From JALQTD01 sp965656785 (GTDB lineage: Bacteria > Bacteroidota > Bacteroidia > Flavobacteriales_D > Sanyastnellaceae): 64,000 nt of DNA. How positions within the stretch are numbered: position 1 is the first letter of the stretch; every line of letters starts with the position of its first letter. Location of the stretch: contig CBFHLY010000001.1 in NCBI GenBank assembly GCA_965656785.1, positions 62,001-126,000 of the forward strand, in the 5' to 3' direction. Positions 16,158 to 24,447 of this stretch are shown piece by piece. The notes beneath the pieces were generated by a model. That model was not told where the DNA came from. It was given only the letters and a program-made list of their open reading frames with translations, and did not search any database. A program made the position numbers and the translations under genes.

Positions 16158-19100
16158 TTACTTGATGGCCGACTTGTACAGGTAGCGGTACTTCATCCGC
16201 TCGATCCACCAATACATGATGGGCACGATGACGAGCGTCAAGAACGTCGCGAACGTGAGGCCGTAAATGATGGCCCAGCTCATCGGTTTCCAAAACACGT
16301 TGTTGTCACCGCCCACGTAAATGTGCGGGTCGTATTCCGTCACGAGCCGAACGAAGTCGATGTTCAAGCCCACCGCCAGCGGCAACAAACCGAGTACGGT
16401 TGTGATGGCCGTCAGCAACACCGGGCGCAAACGCGTCTTGCCGCCCATGACCACCGATTCCACCACATCGCGGAAGGGCAGGCGAACCGACTCGCCCAAT
16501 GCCTCCCGTTTGCGCGCGCGCAGCAGGTCCGTGTAATCGACGAGCACGATGGCGTTGTTCACGACGACGCCCGCGAGGGAGATGATGCCGATCATCGTCA
16601 TGATGATGACGAAATCCATTTGGAAAATCACAAGGCCCAGCAACACGCCGATGAGCGAGAAGAACACGCTGAAGCCGATGATGAACGGCGTCGTGATGGA
16701 GTTGAACTGGGCGACGATGATGAGGATGATGAGGAACAGGGCGATGAGGAGGGCCTTCGACAGGAACGCGAGTTCCTCGGCTTGCTCTTCTTGCTGGCCG
16801 GTGAAGCGCCATTCCACACCGCGGGGCATTTCGTAGTCCGCGAGGGCCGCTTTCATGTCCGCCACGATGGCGTTCGCGTTGGCGCCTTCGAGGACGTTCG
16901 AGCTGATGGTGATGACCCGATCGAGGTCCTTCCGCTTCACGCTGCTGAAGGTGGTGCTGCGCTCGGCGGTGGCCACGGCGCTGATGGGCACTTCCTTGAT
17001 TTGGCCGTCGGAGGCGCTGCGGAAGATGACCTTTTGGTTCATGAGGGCGTCCACGTTGTTGCGCGTGTCTTCGGCGAAGCGCACGTTGATGGGGTAGTCG
17101 TCCTCGCCGTCCTTGTAGGTGCTGACTTCGCGGCCGAAGAGGGCCGTGCGGAGGGTGTAGCCGATGTTTTGGGTGGACAAACCAAACCGCTGTGCCTTCT
17201 GCCGATCGATGACAATGGGCAATTCCGGCTTCTGCTTGTCGACGTCCATCTTGAGCTCCTCCACCCCTTCGAACGCTCGCTGGCGCATGAATTGGCGGAC
17301 ACCGTTGGCGGCCGCGAGGACCTCGTCGTAATCGTCGCCGCGCACTTCGATGTTGATGGGCGGACCTTGCGGCGGCCCATCCGAGTTCTTCGTCACGATG
17401 ACTTCCGCATCGGGGTAAGCGGCCAACCGATCGCGCAAGGCCGACAGCATGACGCTCGTCGACTGCCCGCGGCGGTCTTGGAACTTGACGAAGTTGATGG
17501 CTATCCTTGCCTTGTGCGGCGTGTTGCCCAGCGAAGGCCCTTCGTTGGGGTCGCTGGTGCCGTTTCCGACTTGGCCGATGATGGAGTTCACCATGTACGA
17601 CTCGAGTTCGCCGGTCTCCGGATTGGGGCGCTTCCACTGCTCTTCCTCCACGAAGTCCATGACGACGCCCTCGATTTCGCGGGCTACGCGGTTCGTTTCC
17701 TCAATGTCCGTTCCGATGGGCTTGGAAATGAATACGTTGAGCAACTGCGGTTCGTTCGAAGGGAAGAACTCCACCTTCGGCGGGAACATCGCAAGCAACA
17801 CGGCAGCCACCACAAACAACATCGCCGTTCCAAAGAAGAACAGCCACGGGCGGACGCCCGCCAAAGCAAAGCGCAAGAACCGCTCGTACACCCGCTCGAG
17901 CATCGGCAAGAAGCCGTTCTGGAACCGCAAGGTCGCGGGGTACAACACGTACGTGTTCACGATGCCCAGCACCCCCGCGACGACGAGGATGTTGCCGAAG
18001 CCGGTCGCCTCCAACGCGAGGAACAGCAGCCCCACTCCGACCAACACCCCGCTCACGATCCACGTGCGGCGGCGGTTCACCGTCTCCTCGCCCACCTTCA
18101 TGAAGATGGCGGTGAGCACGGGGTTGATGACCAGTGCCACGAACAAAGACGAACTCAACACGATGATGAGGGTAATCGGCAAGTACTTCATGAACTCGCC
18201 GATGAGGCCCGGCCAAATCGCAAGCGGCATGAACGCCGCCAGCGTCGTCGCCGTGGAGGCGATGATGGGCCACGCGACCTCGCCGACCCCGTATTTGGCC
18301 GCATCCAACGGACTCATCCCCTCATCCATTAAGCGGTACACGTTCTCCACGACCACAATGCCGTTGTCCACCAACATCCCCAGGGCGAGGACCAGCGAGA
18401 ACAGCACCATCGTGTTGAAGGTCACGCCCAAGGCCGTCAAGATCATGAACGACATGAACATCGACAGCGGAATGGCCACCCCCACGAACAGCGCGTTGCG
18501 CAAGCCGAGGAAGAACAGCAACACCCCGACGACCAGCAAGACCCCGAAAATGATGGAGTTTTGGAGCTCTTCGACCTGGGTGCGGGTTTGGTCCGACTGG
18601 TCGTTCGTGATGGACACGTTGAGGTTGCGCGGCAAGTAATCTTCCTTCGCTTCGGCGATGATGGCGTTGATGCCGTCCGATGCTGCAATGAGGTTTTCGC
18701 CTGCGCGTTTGATTATGTCGAGGGTGACCACGGGGTTTCCATACTCTCGGGCGTAGCTGGTCTTTTCCTGCTCGACAAACCGCACCTCCGCCACATCCCG
18801 CAAGAAAATTGGGGAATTGCGTTCGCTCTTGACGATGACGGCCTCGATTTCTTCCATCGAACGGAAGTCGCCGACGACCTGCACCGTCCGGCGCGCATTG
18901 TCAACGAGCAGGTCGCCTCCGGAAATGGTGATGTTCTCTTGGGCGATGGCCCCGGCGATGTCGTTGAAGCTCACCTGCATGGCTTCCGCCCTCAAGTAGT
19001 CCACCTCGATTTCCACCTCCTTGTCCATGACCCCGCGGATGTCCACCTTGGAAATCTCCGGCAGTTCCTCGATCGCTTCTTCCAGCCGCTCGCCGTAACG

Positions 19101-19607
19101 CTTGAGGTCATCGAGGGTGTAGTCGCCGGAGAGGTTGACGTTCATCACCGGCAACAACTCGCTAAAATTCAATTCGAAGACATTGGGTTCGGCAGGCAAA
19201 TCGTCCGGAAATTCCGGGTCGGCCTTCGCTTTGTCCACCGCGTCCTTCACCTTGCGCAGGGCTTCGGCCGGCGTCACGTCGAAGTCGAATTTGACGTCAA
19301 TGGCGCTGTAGCCCTGGATGGACGTGGAGGTGATTTCATCGACGCCCGTGATGGTGTTGATTTCCTTCTCGAGCGGGCGCGTGATGAGCTTCTCGATGTT
19401 GGTCGGGCTGTTTCCCGGGTAGGGCGTGCCGATGTACACTTCGGGAATGATCACCTCGGGGAAGCTCTCCTTTGGCACCGTCAAGTAGCTGGAAATCCCG
19501 CTCAACGTGATGATGGCGATGAGCACGAACACCGTCGTCCGGTTCGTGATGCTCCACGTGGTCAGACCAAACTCCCGGAGCTTGGTGGGTTGCTGGGTGT
19601 CGGACAT
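16158..19607 (-). CDS. RND efflux transporter permease (AcrB/HAE-1-like)
   Basis: The 1149-residue inner-membrane proton antiporter has two repeats of six transmembrane segments and large periplasmic loops. The first TM begins at ITNRTTVFVLIAIITLSGI. The TM4 motif reads ALGMLVDNGIVVVENVYRLMDEG near residue 415. There one of the two acidic residues of the AcrB Asp-Asp pair is Asn, as in many Bacteroidota relatives. A second repeat carries ISLAGVVVNNAIVLVDYTDLLR near 1040. The C-terminus ends in a Trp/Tyr/Lys-rich tail. It is the last gene of tetR-tolC-adaptor-permease, three bases after the adaptor stop. Substrates cannot be inferred. Confidence 0.95.
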   Translation of the reverse strand: MSDTQQPTKLREFGLTTWSITNRTTVFVLIAIITLSGISSYLTVPKESFPEVIIPEVYIGTPYPGNSPTNIEKLITRPLEKEINTITGVDEITSTSIQGYSAIDVKFDFDVTPAEALRKVKDAVDKAKADPEFPDDLPAEPNVFELNFSELLPVMNVNLSGDYTLDDLKRYGERLEEAIEELPEISKVDIRGVMDKEVEIEVDYLRAEAMQVSFNDIAGAIAQENITISGGDLLVDNARRTVQVVGDFRSMEEIEAVIVKSERNSPIFLRDVAEVRFVEQEKTSYAREYGNPVVTLDIIKRAGENLIAASDGINAIIAEAKEDYLPRNLNVSITNDQSDQTRTQVEELQNSIIFGVLLVVGVLLFFLGLRNALFVGVAIPLSMFMSFMILTALGVTFNTMVLFSLVLALGMLVDNGIVVVENVYRLMDEGMSPLDAAKYGVGEVAWPIIASTATTLAAFMPLAIWPGLIGEFMKYLPITLIIVLSSSLFVALVINPVLTAIFMKVGEETVNRRRTWIVSGVLVGVGLLFLALEATGFGNILVVAGVLGIVNTYVLYPATLRFQNGFLPMLERVYERFLRFALAGVRPWLFFFGTAMLFVVAAVLLAMFPPKVEFFPSNEPQLLNVFISKPIGTDIEETNRVAREIEGVVMDFVEEEQWKRPNPETGELESYMVNSIIGQVGNGTSDPNEGPSLGNTPHKARIAINFVKFQDRRGQSTSVMLSALRDRLAAYPDAEVIVTKNSDGPPQGPPINIEVRGDDYDEVLAAANGVRQFMRQRAFEGVEELKMDVDKQKPELPIVIDRQKAQRFGLSTQNIGYTLRTALFGREVSTYKDGEDDYPINVRFAEDTRNNVDALMNQKVIFRSASDGQIKEVPISAVATAERSTTFSSVKRKDLDRVITISSNVLEGANANAIVADMKAALADYEMPRGVEWRFTGQQEEQAEELAFLSKALLIALFLIILIIVAQFNSITTPFIIGFSVFFSLIGVLLGLVIFQMDFVIIMTMIGIISLAGVVVNNAIVLVDYTDLLRARKREALGESVRLPFRDVVESVVMGGKTRLRPVLLTAITTVLGLLPLAVGLNIDFVRLVTEYDPHIYVGGDNNVFWKPMSWAIIYGLTFATFLTLVIVPIMYWWIERMKYRYLYKSAIK

Positions 19608-19610
19608 GGC

Positions 19611-20651
19611 TTACTGTTCGAGGATTCGCACGCGTTCACCATCGACGATGCGGCTGGCGCCCTTTTCGACCACTTGGTCGTTCCAGGCCAAACCCGACTG
19701 CACCAGCACCTCATCGCCACTCCCCATACCAAGCTCAACCACGCGTTTCTTGGCCGTCCCCTCGGCCACAACGTACACGAAATCGCGCCCCTCCACGTCC
19801 TGCTGCACCAAGGCATTGGGCAGGACCATGGCGCTGTCCAAAGCGAGGTCTTGCAACCAGACGTTGGCGAACATGTTCGGCAGGAACCGCGTTGCGCTCG
19901 GCAACGGCAGCGTGATTTCAATCGTCCGGTTCGCCGGGTTGATGAACGACCCGACGCGACCGATGCGCGTCGCCACCGTGTCCACCCCGGCGACCACCAC
20001 TTCGGCAGGCAGGCCTTCGCCAATGCGCCCCGCATAGTGGTCGCTCACCATCGCCCGAACGTACATGTTCGACAGGTCCACGATGCGCGCCACGGGAACG
20101 CCCGGTGCCGCGAGTTCGCCCTGCTTCACGAAGACCCGATCGAGGATGCCCGAGAAGGGCGCCCGGACGACCGACATGTCGCGCTGTTCAGCGAGGGTTT
20201 CCAGCGACTTTTCGAGGCCTTCCTTTTGGGCCTTCAGTTGCAAATAATCCACCTCGGTGCCGATGCCTTCTTCCCACAGCGCGGTTTGGCGATCGAACAG
20301 GTTCGTGGCCAAATCCAACTGCGTCAACAGCTCTTGCTCCGTCCGGTCCACCATGTCGGTGTTCAACCGCAACAGGGCCTGGCCCTCACGCACCCGGTCG
20401 CCCTCGCGGACCAAGATTTCTTCAACCAAGCCCGAGAACTCGGCCGTGACCGTCGCATTGCGGTCGGTTTCCACGTTGCCCTGCACCGCAAACTGGTGAA
20501 CAAAGGGCTTCGGCGTCACGGGCATCACCGTCACGGAAGCACGCAAATCGCGGGCCTCAGGAGTCGACTCCGCGTCCACCGTGGCCTCGCCGCCACACCC
20601 CGTGGCCACCGCCAGGATCGCCACCGAGAAAGGGATTACAAATCGTTTCAT
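19611..20651 (-). CDS. RND efflux periplasmic adaptor lipoprotein (HlyD/AcrA family)
   Basis: The 346-residue membrane-fusion protein has a lipoprotein signal ending AILAVATGC, with the Cys at residue 19. It then shows the split lipoyl domain (FSGLVEEILVREGDRVREGQALLRL near 72-96 and VRAPFSGILDRVFVKQGELAAPG near 160-182), a short helical hairpin between them, and the beta-barrel part. It bridges the permease and the TolC-like channel. It lies 18 bases after the tolC-like gene and three bases before the permease, consistent with one transcript. Confidence 0.95.
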   Translation of the reverse strand: MKRFVIPFSVAILAVATGCGGEATVDAESTPEARDLRASVTVMPVTPKPFVHQFAVQGNVETDRNATVTAEFSGLVEEILVREGDRVREGQALLRLNTDMVDRTEQELLTQLDLATNLFDRQTALWEEGIGTEVDYLQLKAQKEGLEKSLETLAEQRDMSVVRAPFSGILDRVFVKQGELAAPGVPVARIVDLSNMYVRAMVSDHYAGRIGEGLPAEVVVAGVDTVATRIGRVGSFINPANRTIEITLPLPSATRFLPNMFANVWLQDLALDSAMVLPNALVQQDVEGRDFVYVVAEGTAKKRVVELGMGSGDEVLVQSGLAWNDQVVEKGASRIVDGERVRILEQ

Positions 20652-20669
20652 GTTCGTTGATTGCAGGGA

Positions 20670-22076
20670 TTATTCGAATTCAGAGAGCGCCGATTGCAGG
20701 CGCGATTGGGCGTTGAGCAGGGCCATTTGAGCGCCGATGAGGCCGCCTTGTGCCTCCAACAACTTGCTTCGGGCGTCGTTGAGTTCGAAGCTGGAATTCA
20801 TTCCAGCGTTCACGCCGCGCTCGGTGCGGTTGTAGATGGATTGGGCGAGTTCCACGGCCCGCGTACGGTTGTTGACGCGGGATTTGGCGTCGGCGAATTC
20901 GGCGCGCGCCGCTTCAAATTCGAGCTGGGCAGCGGCCTCCATTTGGCGGTAGCCGGTTTCTGCCCGCACCAGTTCGAGCCGCGCTTTCTCCACCCGCTGT
21001 TGACCGCCGAGGCTCGTCCACAAGGGCATGCTGAAGTTCAACCCGGCCAGCTGGACGTTGTACCAGCTTTGATCCGATTGAAACAGGTTGAATTCGGGGC
21101 GCTGTGCGTTTTTCTGGAAGGTGTAGAAGGCTGCGATGGTGGGGAGCGCTGCTGCGCGTTGGTTCTTCACGTCCAGTTCGGCGAGGCCGACGTAGGCTTG
21201 TTGTTCCTGCAGGCCGGGAAGCGCTGACGGCTGGAAGGAGCGGCTGAGGAGATCGGTGCCGCTTTCCGCTGCCAGGAGGTCGTCGAAGCCGTCCTTGAGG
21301 ACGATGGGCGTGGCGGGGTTCAATCCGATTTGAAAGCGGAGGAGCGACCGGGTGAGCTGGGCCTGCGTTTGGGCATAGGCCAAATCCTGCTCCAAATCCA
21401 TGACCGCCAACGCGATTTGGTCCACCATCATGGCGTCCACAAATCCCGCCCCCAGCATCGCCTCCATCTCCGTTCGCGACTCCCGTACCACCTCCAGCGC
21501 CTCCTCCAACACCGCGACATTCGCTTCAGCACCCAAGACCGTGACGTACGCATCGGCCACCGCCTTCCGCACCTCATCGGCCGTCCGCTCAATCGCTTGC
21601 GAACGCGAATCCGCGTACAGCCTCGCCGCCTGCAACCCCACGAAATACGACCCGCTGAACACCAGCTGCGACGCCTGCACCCCCACGTTCGCGGTGTGCT
21701 GGTTGCCAAATTGCAGCTCGCTCAACCCATCGCCATCCGGAGCCGGCGCGTTCAACGGCACCCCCGTCGCCACCGCAACCCCGCCGAGGAATTCCGTCAA
21801 GTAATCCGGAAACCCAAACGCATCCGCAGGAACCACCTGCGTCGGCAGGTCGATGAAGTTGCTGTAATCCGCCTCCAACGACAGCTGCGGCAACCCCGTA
21901 GCCGTCAATTCCTTCACATCGCGCTCGGCCACCTGCTGATCCAGCAACGCATACTGCATGGAAAATGCGTTCTTCATCGCCAATTCCTGAGCCTCCTTCA
22001 AGCTCAAATTCACGGCCTCTTGCGCCGTTCCTGCCAGCCCAGCGGCCAGCATCAACGCGGTCATCAAATGCTTCAT
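20670..22076 (-). CDS. TolC-family outer-membrane efflux channel
   Basis: The 468-residue product has a signal peptide (MTALMLAAGLAGTAQ) and the TolC duplicated helical pattern (LSLKEAQELAMKNAFSMQYALLDQQVAERDVKE; RVEKARLELVRAETGYRQMEAAAQLEFEAARAEF near residue 355), with long alpha-helical barrels and short beta segments. The frame is open to 22661, but ATG 22076 begins the signal peptide and overlaps the tetR stop (ATGA), so translation is coupled to the regulator. It provides the outer-membrane exit of this tripartite pump. Confidence 0.93.
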   Translation of the reverse strand: MKHLMTALMLAAGLAGTAQEAVNLSLKEAQELAMKNAFSMQYALLDQQVAERDVKELTATGLPQLSLEADYSNFIDLPTQVVPADAFGFPDYLTEFLGGVAVATGVPLNAPAPDGDGLSELQFGNQHTANVGVQASQLVFSGSYFVGLQAARLYADSRSQAIERTADEVRKAVADAYVTVLGAEANVAVLEEALEVVRESRTEMEAMLGAGFVDAMMVDQIALAVMDLEQDLAYAQTQAQLTRSLLRFQIGLNPATPIVLKDGFDDLLAAESGTDLLSRSFQPSALPGLQEQQAYVGLAELDVKNQRAAALPTIAAFYTFQKNAQRPEFNLFQSDQSWYNVQLAGLNFSMPLWTSLGGQQRVEKARLELVRAETGYRQMEAAAQLEFEAARAEFADAKSRVNNRTRAVELAQSIYNRTERGVNAGMNSSFELNDARSKLLEAQGGLIGAQMALLNAQSRLQSALSEFE

Positions 22077-22723
22077 TCGGAAGGGGGAAATTCTGCAGCC
22101 AGCTTTTCCTCGAGGTACGTCAACCCTTGAGGACTCGCGATGCCGCGGATGTGGTATTGAAAGGATTCGAAATAGATTTCGCTCATGGGCTTGCCCAGCT
22201 CCATTTGGGTTTGAGCGTTCTTCGTGGTGTCGGCAATGGCGACCATGAACTGCGCGACGATGCGGGAATCGAAGTCCGAGCGGTACACCCCTTCGCGTTG
22301 ACCGCGCTCCAGGTTTTGTTGCGCCGTCTTGTAGATCAGCTGTTCCCGGCGGTGCGTGACTTCGGCCCACGCGGTGGCGTAGTACTTCTGCAGGTCGAAC
22401 ATGACGCTCGGGTGCTGCGCTGCCAGCATTTTCCGGACGTACCGCATCATCGCAAATTCCGCGTCGATGGCGTTGCCGGGATGGTCGCGCAAGCTGCTCA
22501 TTTTCAGATCGGTTTCCTCGATGAGGAGGTGCAGCGAGCGGATGACCAAATCCCGTTTGTCCTTGAAGTGCTTGTACAATGTCTTTTTCGAAACGCCCAA
22601 ATGCCGCGCCACATCGTCCATGTTCACCGCCTTGATTCCAAGGCGCATGAACACCGCGCACACCTCAACGAGGAGTTCGCGCTCCCGGGAGTCCGGTGCG
22701 GTGGATGCAGGTTGGTTTTCCAT
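22073..22723 (-). CDS. TetR/AcrR-family transcriptional regulator
   Basis: The 216-residue protein has an N-terminal TetR HTH (FMRLGIKAVNMDDVARHLGVSKKTLYKHFKDKRDLV, near residues 27-61) and a helical ligand-binding domain of unknown specificity. As first gene of the pump operon it probably represses it in response to a pump substrate, as AcrR-type regulators do. ATG 22723 was preferred over 22765 because a canonical TACTTTTG promoter box ends 8 bases before it and the upstream ATG would lie inside the promoter. Confidence 0.92.
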   Translation of the reverse strand: MENQPASTAPDSRERELLVEVCAVFMRLGIKAVNMDDVARHLGVSKKTLYKHFKDKRDLVIRSLHLLIEETDLKMSSLRDHPGNAIDAEFAMMRYVRKMLAAQHPSVMFDLQKYYATAWAEVTHRREQLIYKTAQQNLERGQREGVYRSDFDSRIVAQFMVAIADTTKNAQTQMELGKPMSEIYFESFQYHIRGIASPQGLTYLEEKLAAEFPPSE

Positions 22724-22994
22724 TGTGGCGGCAAAAGTACGCCCGAGCTTACCCTTAGGAAACAAAAAAGCCGTTAAATCGTTTCCGTGTTGCTACATTT
22801 TTCACATCGCCCGGTGCAGTGAAACCCGTCAATCTAACCGGTTCTCTTCGAAAGGTTTGCAATCCAATTCATCCGGAATCATCCCAACGAAGTGAATCCC
22901 CATGTCACATGCACAGAAAATAACATACGTGAAAAGCACGCCACAACACCGAAATAACGCACCCTCAACCGGAAATTCCCGCGACATTTGAACC
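22724..22994. other. 271-base intergenic region between tetR and the TPR/HTH gene
   Basis: It holds the tetR promoter, a motif CAATCTAACCGGTT at 22830-22843 that is repeated exactly at 58167-58180, and a GACATTTG box (22983-22990) four bases before the next ATG. There is no ORF with recognisable content. Confidence 0.6.
22732..22739 (-). promoter_or_regulatory. Promoter -7 box for the tetR efflux operon
   Basis: TACTTTTG on the minus strand exactly matches TAnnTTTG. A TTG lies 23 bases upstream on that strand, within the known -33 spacing. The ATG is 8 bases downstream. Confidence 0.65.
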
Positions 22995-24446
22995 ATGCGA
23001 TCGCTGGCCGCATTGGTGCTTGTTTTGATTCTGCCCGATTCGGGGCGGGCGGACGCTTGGATTGCGGAGGACTCCTTGGTTCGTGCTTGGCACCGGGCTC
23101 ATCCCCAGGCCGATGCCGATGCGCACCTCCTTGCGGGAGACTCCATGCGCGCTCGGATCAACGATTGCAGCGCGCAGCTGTTGGGTTCGAACCTCCTGCT
23201 TCGGGGGTGGTCCATGAACCCCAATTCGACCCCGCCGAATTGGAGGGCCCAAATTGCGCTTCCAGAAGGGTGTCCCACCGAGAGCGCGCGGTTCCATTAT
23301 CAATATGCGGTGATGGAATACCTCGAGGAATCGTGGACCCAGGCCGCCCACCACTTCAACAAGGCGCGGAAACTGTCGAGCGACTCGCTGTTCACCCAAG
23401 AGTGCCATACGAGTTTGGCGGCATGCTACGACAAGATGACGGAACGGCGCGACTCGGTCTTGTGGCACCTCGAAGCCGCGCTGCGCTTGGATCCCGGGCC
23501 AACGACTTCACCGTATTTGCTCAACAACATCGCAGGGGTCTACCTTGATGATTTGAACGGCGAACGAGCGCTTCCGTTCATTCAGCGGGCGCTCGTGCAG
23601 GAAGATTTGCCTGAGAATTTGGCCTTCAACTTGAACATGAACCTGCTGAACGCCCAGCACTTAATGGGCAACATGACCGAAGCTGCCGCGGTGTACGAAT
23701 CCTTGAAGCACCGCGAAGTCACTGCGGGAAATCGGCTCATTTACGTCCGCTTGTTGGCCAAATACCTCCTCGCCAGCGACAACTACGCCGAATACTGTTC
23801 GATGTTCCCCCGGTTGCAAGGCATGCTTGCGGGCGACACGTTGACTTCTGGTGTTGCGCAGTGGATGTTCCAACCGGGACGCAGGCTGCTCAATGGGGAC
23901 ACGCTGATGGAGCCCATCGAACCGTCCTTGTGGGCGGCCATCCGGTGGGCTGCAGAACAGCCCATCCCACCACAAATGCCCGTGCCTCAGCCCCCCATTC
24001 AATCCGAACCCCTGAACCCCCAAGTGCCTGCCCTGGTTGCCTTAGGCCTGATGGGATTCATTGCGGGCCGTTGGTCGAACCGATTGCGCCGTCCGAAACC
24101 CACCAATGCTCGCGCCGAACACCCCATCATTTCCGAACTCATCGACCAAATTGACGGGGACGCAGCGCCCGAGGCGATGAAGAAGAACTTGCACAAACTG
24201 GACGCGCTTTGGCGGCTGAAGCACCAGGAAACCTACCGAACCATTCAACCGGTCGAGGGCGCCCTGACGAAGGTCGAAGACCAGGTGCTCGAGCTCATTG
24301 CCAGCGGACGAACCTCCAAGCAAATCGCCCAAGTCCTCGACCTTTCCGTGAGCTACGTTTACAACGTGCGCACGCGACTTCGAAAAAAACTGAACGTCCC
24401 GGACGAGCTTCAGCTCGAACAGTGGATCCACGAATCCACCCAATGA
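22995..24446 (+). CDS. Membrane-anchored TPR protein with cytoplasmic LuxR-like HTH
   Basis: The 483-residue product has a signal peptide (LAALVLVLILPDSGRA). Residues ~95-270 are TPR-like (FHYQYAVMEYLEESWTQAAHHFNKARKL; YLLNNIAGVYLDDLNGERALPFIQRAL). A Pro-rich linker and one TM helix (VPALVALGLMGFIAG, near 345-360) follow. The C-terminus is a LuxR/GerE-like HTH (VEDQVLELIASGRTSKQIAQVLDLSVSYVYNVRTRLRKKL, near 425-465). The predicted topology puts the TPR domain in the periplasm and the HTH in the cytoplasm, a one-protein transmembrane regulator layout known in Bacteroidota. Its target is unknown. The neighbours (efflux pump, hutU) give no clear link. The start is supported by a promoter-like box four bases upstream. 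Confidence 0.8.
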   Translation: MRSLAALVLVLILPDSGRADAWIAEDSLVRAWHRAHPQADADAHLLAGDSMRARINDCSAQLLGSNLLLRGWSMNPNSTPPNWRAQIALPEGCPTESARFHYQYAVMEYLEESWTQAAHHFNKARKLSSDSLFTQECHTSLAACYDKMTERRDSVLWHLEAALRLDPGPTTSPYLLNNIAGVYLDDLNGERALPFIQRALVQEDLPENLAFNLNMNLLNAQHLMGNMTEAAAVYESLKHREVTAGNRLIYVRLLAKYLLASDNYAEYCSMFPRLQGMLAGDTLTSGVAQWMFQPGRRLLNGDTLMEPIEPSLWAAIRWAAEQPIPPQMPVPQPPIQSEPLNPQVPALVALGLMGFIAGRWSNRLRRPKPTNARAEHPIISELIDQIDGDAAPEAMKKNLHKLDALWRLKHQETYRTIQPVEGALTKVEDQVLELIASGRTSKQIAQVLDLSVSYVYNVRTRLRKKLNVPDELQLEQWIHESTQ

Positions 24447-24447
24447 A

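Noticed and set aside
16152..20660. Very long plus ORFs opposite the RND and adaptor genes (726 and 699 codons)
   Set aside because: Composition is His/Asp/Val-rich without motifs; the minus strand encodes clear efflux proteins.
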